Assembly: GCA_010356995.1 (NCBI GenBank)
Contig: ML996695.1
Coordinates: 9,061 to 73,060 of the forward strand
Length of the DNA: 64,000 nt
Source of the DNA: Trichodelitschia bisporula
Taxonomy: Eukaryota > Ascomycota > Dothideomycetes > Phaeotrichales > Phaeotrichaceae
Direction of reading: 5' to 3'
In this document: one piece after another, positions 10,469 through 25,118 of the stretch
How positions within the stretch are numbered: the first letter of the stretch is position 1
Layout of the letters: each line of letters opens with the position of its first letter
The notes under the pieces: model-generated
Told to the model about the DNA's origin: nothing
The model's input: the letters and a program-made list of their open reading frames with translations, nothing else
The model's database searches: none
Program-made: the position numbers and the translations under genes

Positions 10469-12512
10469 ATGACTTCTGTCAACGGAAGCTTCATCAAAAA
10501 TGGCACGACCACGGCGAGCGGCATCTTCGCCCCGAGCGTTACGCCTCCCGCGAGCAGTCCGCCCTCCAGCCCGCTAACCAGTCCGCAAGTTGGCGGAATC
10601 AATCCACCTGCCATCCATGGCAGCTTCAGCAGCACCATAACGGCTGAGAGTGACTTTACAGCGTCCTCTTTATCTACGAGGTCCGCCACCTGGGCCGCTA
10701 CGTCCACTGCCGCCTGCCGCTTCTGCAGCGGCCTCTCACTCGATGCGCTCGCCTCGCGGGCCGGCTACCTCCATGCCTATAGCCGCTCCAGCCTGGTACG
10801 CAGCGCGCAGACCTGCCGGTTGTGCTCGCTACTCTTCCGCAAAGACCGCAGCCGACGAAGCGCACAGCTACGGCTGAGCCTGGCGCGTGAGAATGGCCAG
10901 ACGTGCCTCCGCGTCGAGCACGTTGGAGGCAAGCACCGCATCAGTCTGTCGCTATACACTCTGGAGGGTGAGTTCAGTACCTTTTCTCCCCTCTTTAGTT
11001 CTAGTTTGCTGACGCTCACTGAAAGGCAACCCGGCAACCGCACGTGGCATCACTGTCAAGCGTGAGCTCTCCCACACAGCGTCCCCTCAGTCCTTCGATA
11101 CGGCTGCCACCTGGATCGAGGCTTGCGCGGCGAACCACAATTGTAACAAGAACCTCCCGCTTATGCAGGACAGCATGCCGTCGCGGCTCATCGACGTTGA
11201 GGCATTTGACAACTCGTCTAATGTGCGGCTGGTGGACAATGACGGTAGCTGCTGCAAGTACATCACATTGAGCTACTGCTGGGGCAAGACACGAACATTC
11301 ACGACGACGTCGCGCTCTCTGCGGTTGCGCAAGAGACAAATTTCTTTTAGCGCTCTCCCACGTACCTTCCAAGACGCTATCAGCATTGCGCGCCGACTAC
11401 GTGTCCGCTGGATCTGGATCGACGCCATCTGCATCATCCAGGATGACCGCCGCGACTGGGAGCGCGAATCGGCCAAGATGGGTGCCGTATACAGCATGGC
11501 GTACTTGACGATTGCTGCGGATGCGGGCGTCGACTGCAACAGTGGATGCTTCAACGACTCCAGCACAACACAGGAGGCCGACTTTGCACCGCTAGAGCTC
11601 ACCTCGGGCGTCTTCATCTGGGATCCGAGTCGACGGATGCGCCCGCCCGAGATTGACGGCTCTCCGCTCGCCCAACGCGGCTGGGTCTGCCAGGAACGTA
11701 TCCTTTCCCCGCGCATCCTGCACTACACCCGCACCCAGCTATTTTGGGAGTGCCGCGAGGAGCTGCAGGCTGAGGACGGACTGCGGCCCTGGGTCGAGGC
11801 GGAGACCGTGTGCGGGCTGGCACGGAATCTTTACGGTGACGGTGACCAGGACAACCTGCTACATATCTGGTACACCAAGGTTGTCGCACAGAGCTATTCA
11901 GGGCGCCGATTGACGCTGCCGGACGACAAGCTTGCGGCCATCAGCGGACTTGCACGCGCCTTTCATCGCCACTTTGACTGTGCGTACGTGGCAGGCTTGT
12001 GGCTGCGCGATCTCGATTATGGTCTCAGTTGGCGGAGGCGTGGGCCTGCAACACGTCTCGCACAGTATCGCGCGCCCAGCTTTTCGTGGGCTGCGATTGA
12101 CGGTGTGGTCGAATGGCCGGCGCGGAGTGTGAGTGCCCTCAAGGTTGAGGATGTCTGGGTGGATTTGGAGGGCGAAGACGCACATGGAAGAGTTAGGGCG
12201 TGCTGGATCAGGGTTACGGGACAAGTGAGGCGGGCCAGAGTTGTTGCAAGGAAGAGGATCAGTGCTGGTGGGTGGGATGTGGTATGGGAGCTGCGGAGTC
12301 TGACGGATGCTTGGCTCGGGACGGCGTTCATGGACGAGGAAGAAGAGGGCAGTGAGGTGGAATGCCTGGTGCTGAGCGAGAAGCAGGCGCTGATCTTGGG
12401 CGACGGCCAGCGGGAGGGCGAGTTCGTCCGTCGCGGAGTGGCGGAGATCGCTGGGTATGAGGGGAAGTTCACGGATGATGGCGAGGGCATGCGGACTGTA
12501 ACGATATTTTGA
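10469..12512 (+). CDS. HET-domain (heterokaryon incompatibility) protein
   Basis: Exons 10469-10967 and 11026-12512 (58-nt intron), 661 aa. A Ser/Thr/Pro-rich N-terminus precedes two Cys pairs (CRFC and CRLC, about residues 88 and 117), common before HET domains. The HET core starts near residue 244 with KYITLSYCWG, followed by the second block WIWIDAICIIQDD at about 295 and AKMGAVYSMAYLTIAA. The third block, around RGWVCQERILSPRILHY, is also present. HET domains are TIR-like modules that trigger cell death when incompatible hyphae fuse or, in other contexts, act in defence. There is no recognisable NTPase or repeat domain after the HET region, so the partner or trigger is unknown. Pezizomycotina genomes carry dozens of such genes, and most have no known role. 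Confidence 0.92.
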
Positions 12513-14366
12513 TCCATCTCAGGCGGAGTTCAGACGGATACCCAAAATTTGACGGCATATAGGGAAACTGGGGTTTGGTGTTCCCTTCGTGGTTCCGGCC
12601 ACTCTTTCGGAGCAGCACATATGACGCTAGTCTTTACACCTGTAACATATGGAGGTCGTCATATCAACAGCGCATCTAGTACGACTCTCCGGTGTCAGGA
12701 TCTGAGTCTAAGTCGTTACCCGGCATCCCAGCCTCGATCACGGAGTTCAGGGCCGGCGAAGTAGATTTCTGTTCGTCCTTCATCTGGATATCCTCTTGCT
12801 AGCATCGGAAGCACTTCGATCCAGGTGCTGAGGCTCGCGTCTTCGCTTCCCATTTCGTCCTCATTTTGCAACTCTGACTCGGGGACGTTCTGATCGACTC
12901 CGACTGTCCGGCAGCCATGTTTGACTGTCTCTCTCTCGAGTTTCTACCGCAACTGTTCAGTTCTAGAGGCCGATATCGGGTTCTGGGGCAGCAAGCTTCC
13001 CGGCTCCTACTGGCGACGCAAGATCCCCTTTGAGCACGTTTTTCGGACTTGAGTCCGTTGAAGTCATCGCCTGGCGGCAACAGCTTTGGTCCTCGCAGCA
13101 CGAGCACGTGTGTATGCCGGCAATGCTCACTCCTGGCGATCACCACCTGCGGTGTTCGCATCCCATTCTTGCGATCACAGACTTGCCTGCTAGCCCGAGA
13201 CTCAGATATCGCACTGGTGAGGACTATCACAATGGCAACGCGCGAATCATTTTATGGCAATAATACCGGCTTCTTGCTTAAGAAGGGTGAAAAGGAGTCA
13301 CCCGAAGCACAGTGTCTTGTACTGTTTTCTCGTCCCTCGATTTTTGCCCCTCCTTACCTGCCTAGTGATTTCCATCTGGAATTGTGAGCGCATGGATTGC
13401 AAGCTCCGTGGTATGCAGGTATATGCCCTAAGAGCAAGTAGATCTCTGCATCATCATTTCATCCCGTCCTCGCCCGTGCTGTCCTGGCTCTCCCAAATCC
13501 ACATGGATGCAGTCGAAATCATCTCGTTCACGTGCAGGCCAGGATGATGACACGCATATTCCTGCGCAACCCAAGCACCGCAGCACCTTACCGGCCTCCC
13601 CAACAGCTCGAAATGAGGCCCAGAGCCTGCAGATCATCACTTTCGATCCCCGAGATTTCAACCCCGCTGCCCAAACGCCACCAGCGCACTGACACGGCCA
13701 GCCTTGCGCTACCGCCGCCACCTCCAGCCTTGCTGACCGGGGCCGAGCTCCATACCGTACGTACCATAGTACTCGGCTGTCGATTGCCATGGTGCCTCTA
13801 GGGCCATTTGCATATGACGATTAGGGTCCAGGCTCTTGGGTTGAGTAAGCCGCGGGGCTGGATGCTACTCTGCTAGCTGCTTTCAGAGTCAGAATCGCAG
13901 CATCAATTGCTACGACTTCTTTGTCCATGATATGACCAACAACACCCGAGCCATGCAGCTCGAATCCGTACCGACGTCTCCAGCCCGGCGAATGTCGGGC
14001 CTGTTCATTGCTCAAGGGGATTGCCCAATGGAGCGGGGCACAGGCACCAAATGATCCGACATATGCATCCGACAAGATGCATGGCCCATTTCTCCACACT
14101 CAGAAACTTCACTGCAATGAAAATTTCTGAACCCTGCTGAGTCAAGCATTGCGTCACATGGCGCGCAGGCGAAAATGCGGAGTACAGGCAAAGACCCAGG
14201 GTAGCCAATCACACTCTAGCTCCGACGTCGGCACCCCCGCGTATAGAAAATTGACTTCAAGGCACATTTAAGCGGGGAGTCACCACCAAAACTCTGCCCT
14301 TATAGCCTGCCCCACTGCCCTCTTCTCTTTCACCATCTCCGCAAAGCAACCAGCATCCTGCCCATC
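12513..14366. other. Intergenic, 1.85 kb without a supported gene
   Basis: Frames are short on both strands and show no domain, signal peptide or joinable exons. The last 100 bp before the homocitrate synthase ATG are rich in C and T, as expected of a fungal 5' leader. Confidence 0.5.
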
Positions 14367-15952
<1,586 letters not shown>

Positions 15953-17222
15953 GCTTAGAGACGGGGGACGAGAGACTAGTGCCTGTAGTTCTGACGTGGA
16001 GAGCATAGCATGGTCGGCAAAAAGGCGGGGGCGGACTAAAAACGTCGTTCACGCATTGCACGCTTGCATTTGTGTTTCTTTTGGGTGGTGTAGCTGGGTG
16101 CCGGGTCGGCGTTTTTGGACTATCTGTAAATATGGTGATGAGAATTTATGATACTGCCTAAGCTTAATGACTGTGATGTTCTTATAAAAGGTCAGCCGGT
16201 TCGGGACTTGCACGCCGGCTCCGAGCGGAGCAGATGGGCTCAATGTTACGTGTCACCGGCCCTTTTTTTGATATCTCTTAGGGCCACAGTCGAACTGGAC
16301 CCCTCTCTATCTGCGCCCCACATGGGTTCAAGTGGGGCCGTTGGCAGTGTTGACCGGATGTTTGACGGGAGGAATCCAGGGATGGCTTGTTTCGTTCCAA
16401 ACTTCATACATTGGCCCTTGGTGTGGCCGGAGATGGTCCCGTCGAAGTGAATGCCGGAGGACATCGGACGTCGGACTTGGAGATTTCAGTTACTTACCTA
16501 AAGCGCAGAAAGGTATACCTTCCATTGTAATATCCAGTGAAGCTTATGCTGCCTTGATTTTAAGACGTTGGGTCGTCATCTAGCAAGTTCACTTTGTATA
16601 TTTAGAAGTTTGGTGGAATAAAGCTCTGGAATGCTGAATGCGGAAGGCGGTCATGCGAGCAACTTCGCCTCGATATAATTCAGTGCTAGACGCCGTAGTT
16701 ACATGGAAAGTTTCATTCGCCATTTCTGCGTAAATGCTCGGTGATCGGCTTTTAACGTAGGTGATGAATCCGAAGCACCAGTTGCTCCGCATAGAGCCCT
16801 GCCGCGGTCGAAATACTGCGGTCCCGATATCCCGAAGGAGGGGCTAATGTCAACATCTAGCCGAGCAGGAGTTTGACCAGAAGGGCATCCAGGGTAGGCT
16901 GAAGGCTCTCTCGAAAGATGAGAGAAAGGCAGCCTTGCTGTTGCACCTTGTCACGACCCAATGACCTAAACGGTATAAACTTCAGCCTTGATCGGAGTTG
17001 CACGTCTTTGGCCACTTGCCGGGTGCCAACAGAGCTCAGGTTTCCCAGGACAGAAGTCGTTGGGAGACGTATGCACATCATCAACGCCGCGAAGTCATTA
17101 CACCACTGAAGGCCGTCTCTCATACCCAATCTACAGTCTATCTACAAAGCCCGCAAACCGCAGCAATACGTTAAACCGTACAATACAAATGGTATCAAAA
17201 GCCCCGTCTACCGAGAAAACAC
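15953..17222. other. Intergenic between convergent genes
   Basis: It lies between the 3' ends of homocitrate synthase (+) and the F-box gene (-). No gene, repeat or RNA recognised. Confidence 0.5.
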
Positions 17223-19087
17223 CTAAGCCCCGCGCAACAAATCCACGCCCTCGACACCAAACCCAAAGTCAAGCACCACCGCACGGCCGTCTTGGCTGGT
17301 TGCCACGATCCGCCGCCAGTCGCTCTTCGCCGCCAAAATCCAACTCGTAGTCCAATTGCTGTACACACCAAGCTCGCGCCCCGACTCAAACGAGTACACG
17401 CGGACGTCCTGGTCGTAGCTTCCGCTGATGATGCGCCCGTTCGCGCCGTCCAAATACAGCGAGCGGACAAGTCCCTGGTGCCCCGACAGGCGCGCAATGC
17501 ACGCCTGCGTCGACGCCGAGTACTTGTAAATCAGCTGGTCGTTCCCGCCGGCGAGGACGTAGGCGCCGTCATCCGAGAACTCCACTGCCGCCAGGCCGCG
17601 GTCCTGGCTGTTGAAGCAGCGAACCTCGCACATGCGGTTTAGGTCCCAAAGCTTCGAGTACCCGTCCCCGGACGCGCTGACGAGCATATCGCCGCGCATC
17701 TGCACCGCGTTGACTGGTCCCTTGTGTCCGGCGAGCACTTTGAGCAGCTGGCCCGTCGCACGGTCCCACACGCAAATGTTCCAGTCCTTGGAGCACGAAA
17801 TTATGCGTGTCTCATCGAAGCATATATCAAGAACGCCGGCGGAGTGATAGCGTAAGCGGTGGCGCGGCTGGTACGTCTTTACGTCCCACACAATACAGGT
17901 GCTGTCGGAGGAGCCGGTAACCAAAATATCATCGTCAAACTGGAGGCAAAGAATCGAGGCGGTGTGATAGTCGGACGGAACGTGAAAGATCACATCTCCC
18001 TCCGGAGTGCCGTTTAAGCTCGGGTGCGCAACAACGGTCCTGGGGTGCGTCTCGAGTTCCTCCGCTGGAGCTTTCGGCTTCGCCTGAGGGCCACCAATGA
18101 CCTTGATGCAGCGGTAGGTCTGCATGTCCCACACGCGGATGGTACGGTCGCGCGATCCGGTAATCAGCTTCCGTTCATCAAATTGCGCGCAGTAGACGCT
18201 GTCCGTATGTCCGGTGAAGTAGATGGCGTTGGGCTTCTGGGCCTCCCAGTTGCGTTCGACAGCGCGTCGCGCGCGCGCCATCTTCTGCCACTGCTGCGCC
18301 GCTGTGATATCCGGGCCAATGCCACGCCCACCCATTGCGACGGGGGCGCGCGGCATCCACTGCGAGAGAAAGACAGCGCGCCAGACGGCAGGTGTAGAGG
18401 CAACGCGATACCAGCGACGGGAGACCTGCGCGGCACGAGCGAGGGAGCGGTCGTCCAGATGTTGAAATATGGCAGCTGCGAGTTCGGGAGGAAGGAGTTT
18501 AAAGGGATCTGATTCTGCGTTAGCAGTTACTCTCCGCGTCGAACCACGCATTGACACAAAAACATACCAACTGCTCTGCCTGTGGCACCACGCACCATGC
18601 CCGTCATTTCGTCGAGGCCGGCGACATCGCTCAATTCACTGTCGCGCAGCTTCTTGTCCGCGGCGGCACGCACGGCGGCTCTCGCAGCCGCACCCGGCGC
18701 GCGGATGGGGAGGGCAAGGTGCGGGTGTGATGCTGTTCTTTCCAGACTCGATTGTGTGCGCTCTGCAGGAGGCTGCGGCGCGGTCGGTGTTTCCCGCGTC
18801 ATCTTGAGTGTAGGTACAACGTCGCCGGATACGGGAGGCGGAGGAGGCAGGCGCGGAGAGAGCGAGTCTTCAATACGGCGCGTTTCGCGGATGGCCCAAG
18901 CCTTGAAGCTGCGAACGAGTGTCTTGATACCGGGACGTTTTGCCGATGGTGGAGGTTGTGGTGAACGGATGAGATCTTGTGTTGCGCGACGGACAGGTCG
19001 GAGGTCAACGTCGGAGTCAACTGGGAGAAGAGGATGTGCAGAGACGGAGAGAGTTTTGGCCGTGTGAGGTCGGCGTGGGCGCGCCAT
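17223..19087 (-). CDS. F-box/WD40 protein, beta-TrCP-like SCF substrate receptor
   Basis: Exons 19087-18568 and 18508-17223 (59-nt intron); 601 aa. A basic, Pro/Ser-rich N-terminus of about 170 residues is followed by an F-box at about 174-220 (DPFKLLPPELAAAIFQHLDD..., then WYRVAS and VWRAVF). Seven WD40 blades run from about 274 to the end, with clear units such as GSRDRTIRVWD, GSSDSTCIVWD and SCSKDWNICVWD. F-box/WD40 proteins dock phosphorylated substrates onto the Skp1-cullin-F-box ubiquitin ligase. It is not an obvious match to the sulphur regulator Met30/SconB, whose N-terminus differs, so no symbol is given. Substrate unknown. Confidence 0.9.
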
Positions 19088-19844
19088 TGCTGTCTTATGC
19101 GCTGGTCCCTCTTGCAGATTTTTTTTTCTTGCTGAGGTGGCGGTCAGGGCGGTGGGGAATGCATGAGGGCCAGCAGGAAGGGAGGCTCTTTAGTTGGCCG
19201 GCAGGGAAAGTAGGAATGCAATAAAAGGAGCGAGAGGAAGGGAACGGAATAGAGAGCCTAGACAGAGGGCTAATTGAGAGACTGTAGCGAGACAAAAAGG
19301 GAGTTAAGAGGTGGCAAAGGGGAAAGTTGGAGAGAATTCGGGGAAGAAAGTCGGGGGGGCGGAGAGAGAGAAGGGGATGAGGGAGAGCATTGGCGTGTTT
19401 TGGTGTTGAGTCCAAGGGCGGTCTGGGCGACGGGGGGTTTCAACGGGCAACGGTGGGTGGACGCCCTTCAGAACAACACCAAGCAATCATAACTCGCAAT
19501 GTCAACGCCGGGACGGGAGAGGCTCAACACCGGCACCGTTTCGGACACAATGCATCCTGCAAAGTTGTGTTTTGGGAATATCTCTGAGGTTCATTGGGGC
19601 TTCCTCTAGAAATAACTGGGGCTCTCTCTCTACGTGCGTAGTCTGACTGGAGCACATTGGGGCACATATCCTTAGGAAGCATCTCGGGGCAATGCATAAT
19701 GCACACAGAGTGTTTCATGCACAAATCACATCCTTAAAAGACATTCATGTCTAGTTCATCACACACAACGCTGTGATCAATGCATTGTCGCAGTTTTCAA
19801 TGCTACCGACACAGCGCCAACTCCCGTAAAGTAGTCAACAACGC
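19088..19844. other. Intergenic upstream of the F-box gene and downstream of RPS3
   Basis: Purine-rich on the + strand between about 19230 and 19400, that is, a pyrimidine-rich leader for the minus-strand F-box gene. No gene supported. Confidence 0.5.
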
Positions 19845-20781
19845 CTATTCCTCAGCCTCGCCGCCCTGCTCCGCCAACCGCTGCTGTTCCGCAGCCGCAG
19901 CGAGAGCCGCCGCCTTCGCACCGTAGTCCTGGCTGGTCGGCTGCACCACCGACGGCTCATCCTTCGGCTCGATGATGGTGACGCTGTCGGGGAGGGACTT
20001 GGACGGGCCGTTCTTGCCCTCGGGATCGGAGCCGCGCATGATCTTGACCTTGATACCGAGCACACCCTGGCGCAGGAGAACGTGGCGCACAGCGGAGTCG
20101 ATGAAGTCCTTGGCGGGCTGACCGGAATGGATCATGAAGCCGTCCTAGAGTCGTCAGCAGTTGCATGTGGTATATCGCGGTCGAAAATCGCCGGCATTGG
20201 ACGTACCGTGAACTTCATGCTCTTCGCACGCGCAGCACGCAGCTTGCCGCTGACAACAACCTCGCAACCCTTGGCACCGCTCTCCATGATGAAGCGCAGC
20301 ACACCGTAGCAAGCACGACGCACGGCCAGGCCGTTGAGGAGCTTGTAGCGCAGGGACTCGCACTGAGCGACGGCCGACAGACCGCGGTTCTGCACCTTGG
20401 CGGCGTAGAGGGAGACGGAGTTCTCTGGGAACTTGAAGCGCTTCTGGATGAGCGACGTGAGCTCGCGGATGCGGCGGCCGCCCTCGCCCAGGACCTCCTG
20501 CGTGTGCGTCGCACGGATGATGATGTCCGTCACCGTGGGCGTCACGCGGACCTCGACACCAGAATAGCCCTCCTCGGCCAGCTCGCGCTGGAAGAACTCG
20601 TTAAGCTCGGCGTAGAAAACGCCATCTGTGGAGAGTTAGAATGAGCTTCAATTGCGCGATTTGCAAAATGCGTACCAGCGACGAACTTCCTCCGCTTGGA
20701 GCTGCATCACATTAGTATGTCATTTCCTCGGCTTGTGTTCAATCCGGAGACTTACATTGCGGCACCTTGAGTAGCGGCCAT
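19845..20781 (-). CDS. RPS3: 40S ribosomal protein S3 (uS3)
   Basis: Exons 20781-20756, 20701-20676, 20625-20207 and 20144-19845; introns of 54, 50 and 62 nt; 256 aa. Two 26-nt exons start the gene and encode [17 protein letters not shown], a typical ribosomal-protein pattern of early introns. The KH type-2 domain includes the [10 protein letters not shown] loop ([11 protein letters not shown]), and the strongly conserved [13 protein letters not shown] crosses the last splice site. The protein lines the mRNA entry channel of the small subunit and has RNA-binding and quality-control roles. The acidic Ala/Glu-rich tail after TIIEPKDE is variable among fungi. The gene is divergent from the myotubularin gene, with 171 bp between starts. 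Confidence 0.96.
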
Positions 20782-20952
20782 TGTCGCGATGTGTGATGTC
20801 GGGTGATGAAATTTGGTGGTGGTGGTGGGGAAGGTGTATGTGTGGGTGCCAGTGATATGTTGGCGAGACTTATCGATAAGGGCCCGTGCGTGGCTTGAAC
20901 GGCTTGGCACATGCCTACAGCAACACTCTAGACCCGCTCGTCATTCACCACC
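20782..20952. promoter_or_regulatory. Short divergent promoter, RPS3 / myotubularin
   Basis: Only 171 bp separate the two start codons, so both promoters must overlap. No specific site is recognisable. Confidence 0.5.
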
Positions 20953-23435
20953 ATGGACCGCATCAAGATCTCTAAGGTATTCACCCTATTGCTCCCCTTA
21001 CTTGCACTCACACTCAATAACTATAGGTCGACGACGTCGTCTGTTGGCGGCAGGGCCAACGCGTCGAGGGGACCCTTCACCTCACCGCCCACCACATCAT
21101 CTTCCGCTTCCCCGTGGGGGAGGCCGTCCGCGAACAATGGATCACCTATCCCATGATCGCCTTCTGCACCTACCGGCCCTCACCGCCGGCCATCAGACTG
21201 CGGTGTCGTGACTTTACCTTTGTCGCCTTTCACTTCCTCACCGATGAAGCGCACGACGTCTTCCTCAGCATCAAGGCCCTAAGCCGCGTCGGCCGCCTTG
21301 AGAAGCTCTATGCCTTTAGCTACCGCCCACACGGTCCCGAGCGTGCCGTAAATGGCTGGGATTTGTACGATGCGCGGCACGAACTGGCTCGGCAGGGCGT
21401 GGGCGAGGAGGGGAGCGCGTGGCGCGTGACAGATATCAACGCCGACTACAAGGTGTGCTCGCCATTCCAGTGTGAAGACTCCACTCATTTGTAGTACTCT
21501 CCGACGTACCCAGCAGTGCTCGCTGTTCCCACCGCCATTTCCGATAACGTCCTCAACTATGCCGGCAAGTACCGTTCACGCGCACGCATACCCGTGTTGA
21601 CCTACATCCATCCGGTAAACAACTGCACAATCACTCGTAGCTCCCAGCCGCTGGTTGGAGTGCGCGGAAACCGCAGCCCGCAGGACGAGAAGCTGGTGGC
21701 GGCGATCTGCGCGTCGTCGTCCGCTGGGGACGGGGTTTATGGCGCGCAGCAAAGCAACCTTATCGTCGATGCACGGCCGACCGTCAACGCGTATGCGATG
21801 CAGGCTGTCGGGATGGGTTCCGAGAACATGGAAAACTACCGCTGCGCGACCAAGGCGTATCTCGGTATCGATAATATCCATGTGATGCGCAAGTCTCTGC
21901 TCGAGGTGGTCGATGCCCTCAAAGACTCGGACCTCACGCCGCTGCCGCCTAGCCGCGAGCAACTGGCCAAGAGCGGCTGGATACGGCACATTGCTAACAT
22001 GCTGGACGGCGCGGCGCTCATTGCCCGCACCATCGGCATTCAGCACTCGCATGTACTGATTCACTGCTCCGACGGTTGGGATCGTACCGCACAGCTAAGC
22101 GCCCTCGCCCAGCTCTGCCTCGATCCGTTCTTTCGCACATTCGAAGGTTTCATGGTGCTCGTTGAGAAGGATTGGGTCTCGTTTGGACACATGTTCCGCC
22201 ACCGTGCAGGCTTCCTCGGGAGCGAGAAGTGGTTTGAGGTCGACGATGGGCGGGCGCTCAAAAGCTTCTTCAAGCGCGACGAGGTCGAAGACGACGACAT
22301 CAAAGTCAAGGAGACGAGTCCAGTGTTTCACCAGTTTCTCGACGCGACATGGCAGCTTACGCGTCAACACCCGACGCGCTTCGAGTTCAATGCGAGGTTT
22401 CTCCGCCGTCTCTTGTATCACCTCTACAGTTGCCAATATGGCACGTTCTTATGGGACAACGAGCGCGAGCGCGTCGAGGCAAAAGCCCGTCAGCGCACGC
22501 GCTCCGTCTGGGACTACTTCCTCGCGCGACGCGAACAGTTCGTCAACGAGCAATACGATCCGGTGGTCAATGACCACGTGGTCGGCCGTGAACGTATCTT
22601 GCTGCCGCGCAAAGACGACGTGCGCTGGTGGGCGGATGTTTTTGGGCGGACAGATAGCGAGATGAACGGGTTGACCCGGGACAGCAGCACGGCAAGCAGC
22701 CTCGAAGGCGCTGTGGAGGGCAGCCGCGAGTGGCTGGGTAAGTCGCGAGAGTCTTTGCGCGAACCCGGCAGCCGTGACTCAATGGCCGATTCCGTCGATG
22801 TTAAGGACGCTGTGGGCAAGGAAGCTCTGGCGGAGGCACTCCAGTCGATTGAGGAACCGCCGAAGGATGTACCCGATATGTCGGATCCCGAATTGCTCCT
22901 CAAAGACGGTTCCGACTCGTCACCAGCGGAGTCCTTTGATCCGCTCCCCGAACTGCCCGACAGGGGGTTGCACTCTAGTCCACCCTCCGAACTGCCCTCC
23001 AAGGCACCAACACCTGCACCGCCAGATGATGCGGTCGGCACACCACCGCTGGTTGGGACATCCGCTCCTTCGACACCGCCGGTCTCTGCAGAACCGGTCG
23101 TGTCCGAGACCGTGTCCAACTGGACATCCCCACGCTCCTCCGGTCTCGCAGCCTCCGGACTTACGTCTACCGACCCAGATTCAGACACTCGTGCCTCCTT
23201 CCCACGCGGTCAGCTTCCGCGCTCCGGTCCACGCGCTGTAGTGCGCCAGACACTGCATGCGGAGTTTGATCCGCTGGCTTTGGACGAGCCGACACCCGTC
23301 GCGCCAGGCCCTCGTGAGAGTTCACCCGCGGGGATAGTTGGTGTAGGCATTGCTGCGGGGCTGGCGAAGCTAGGGATCGGCAAGAAAACAGCTGATTCAA
23401 GTGCGGGAGGAGCCGACGGGGTGGAGATGCGGTAG
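20953..23435 (+). CDS. YMR1: Myotubularin-family phosphoinositide 3-phosphatase
   Basis: Removes the 3-phosphate of PI3P and PI(3,5)P2 on endosomal and vacuolar membranes. Exons 20953-20976, 21027-21452 and 21495-23435 (introns 50 and 42 nt); 796 aa. The first exon is only eight codons (MDRIKISK). A GRAM/PH-like lipid-binding domain occupies roughly residues 8-110. The phosphatase domain has the catalytic CX5R loop HCSDGWDRT, with nucleophile C341 and R347, so the enzyme looks active rather than one of the dead paralogues. The C-terminal 200 or so residues are Ser/Pro-rich and probably disordered. Yeast has a single active member, YMR1, and the symbol follows that. Confidence 0.94.
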
Positions 23436-24056
23436 AGGTGGGAATTCAGCGACCTGCGGTACTGGAGTTCGGGCTGCATTGGTTACGGTGGTTGGTGGGC
23501 ATTTTTGGCGTATTGTTCGATAAGCGGCTTGATTAGGATGGGCATGACAACGAGTCTGATTCTTTTGGGAACAGCGTCGTGACATTGTGTTTTACGGTCG
23601 AGTAAAGGCGGGCTCCGGTTGCCTCGATGGTTGTTACTGAGGGTAGACCGGCACGGGGCACGATGGTCTTCGAGTCTGTCGTGGAAGAAGCGGCCGGCAT
23701 CACTGTCGGCTTCACATGGTGTCGACAACAAAGAATATGGCGGCATCGGAACTGGTTTGCATATTAGTTGCTGGTATACGCGCAAAACATGAGGTCATTT
23801 TCTGGGAAGCTGACTACAGTTGATGGTCCCGCTCCATCGTCTTTCGTGTACCTTCTCTCTGGCGGACTTCAGGTTTGTTATCCCTTATGGTCCTTCTTCT
23901 CATCAATTATTGCGCTGCGCAACTCCCGGAGTTAGTATGCATCGTGTCCACCTCCTTCATGACTCCGCCCGTTGTGTTCCGCGCCGCCGCTGCTAGCTCG
24001 GCTCTCGGCCCTCCGCACTCAACTTTACCCCCGCAAACTCTTCCATCAAAGCATCT
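23436..24056. other. Intergenic
   Basis: No gene supported between the myotubularin gene and tRNA-Phe. Confidence 0.5.
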
Positions 24057-24146
24057 GCGGCTTTAGCTCAGTTGGGAGAGCGTCAGACTGAAGTGTACTT
24101 CGGTCAAGGCATCTGAAGGTCACCCGTTCGATCCGGGTAAGCCGCA
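24057..24146 (+). tRNA. tRNA-Phe(GAA) with intron
   Basis: Acceptor stem GCGGCTT pairs with AAGCCGC, and the discriminator is A. The anticodon stem CAGA/TCTG encloses loop CTGAAGA, giving anticodon GAA. A 17-nt intron (TGTACTTCGGTCAAGGC) sits after position 37. The T-arm is GTTCGATCC. A T-rich Pol III stop follows at once. Confidence 0.93.
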
Positions 24147-25024
24147 ATTTTTATTTTTCGATGAGTTTTGGAGGTGCCGCGCCCGTCTTTTAGGCCATGA
24201 TCGTGTATGAGGCGATTCTGAGTGCGGTTGGTCAGAGGGAGCGCCGGCAACGCGACCAGCTGGATTCATCATGACGACTCACGGGAAGCCTGTCGGGTTA
24301 CAACATTCATCTTTTTTTACAGCATTTTCACATCGTCATACAGTCTCACGTACGGATTTCCGCCAGCGACCACTGTCCATAAAACCATGACCGTCAACAT
24401 ACAAGGTCTACCGAAGGATCAATCCAATGCGAGCTGGATCTGATATGGACGCCGCCACCGATTCGTCCGTATGTCTTGTGACGCCCTAAACCAGCCATTT
24501 CGGAGCCGAGTCCGCGAACCAGCGCAGCTGAGTTCGAAAGTGGAGCTGAATGTGTTGAGCTTAGATGAGTGAACTCTCAGCGTCCCGATGTGACAGAACA
24601 ATTTGATCGGAGAGAATCCTTTGGTTTCAGTCTGCTTGGGAGGTATGTTGGCTCTTGAATCGAGGTGCCTGCGCATCAGCTATCGGTGAGGTGTGGAATC
24701 CTCCCGCAGAGCGTTCCCAAGCTCATCGGCTGCTGTTGGTACATGCTCATCACTCTGCCCATTCCATGATCCGTCCTGCTGTGCATCTACTGCAGAGCAG
24801 CCTCTATTTGAGAGACCCAGTAGGTAACGACATGCTCGCCCTCCTTGTCAATTCGTGATAATTGCATCTGAAGAGGGTTGAGTGGCAGCGAACTGGCATT
24901 GCACATCCCCGAGCGAGGTCACCCCATGCCTCACCTTTCTCCAGCCTGAGCGTGAGCAGAAAGCTCCTTTTAGCATTGCCTTCTTTATTAATTTTAAAGG
25001 AGCAGCACAAAATACCATCAAATA
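24147..25024. other. Intergenic between two tRNA genes
   Basis: No gene, repeat or RNA recognised. Confidence 0.5.
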
Positions 25025-25118
25025 TCCGATATGGTCTAGTGGTTAGGATCACCCGCTCTCATCCAGCAGAGTTAGCTTCGGCGCCGGGTAGGCCCGGGTT
25101 CGATTCCCGGTATCGGAA
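25025..25118 (+). tRNA. tRNA-Glu(CTC) with intron
   Basis: Acceptor TCCGATA pairs with TATCGGA; D-arm GGTCTAGTGGTTAGGAT; anticodon loop CTCTCA, then an intron of about 22 nt (ending TTAGCTTCGGCG) and the 3' half of the stem CGGGT. T-arm GGTTCGATTCC. A TTTTT terminator follows about 5 nt downstream. A second copy with a slightly different intron is at 53464-53556 on the other strand. Confidence 0.93.
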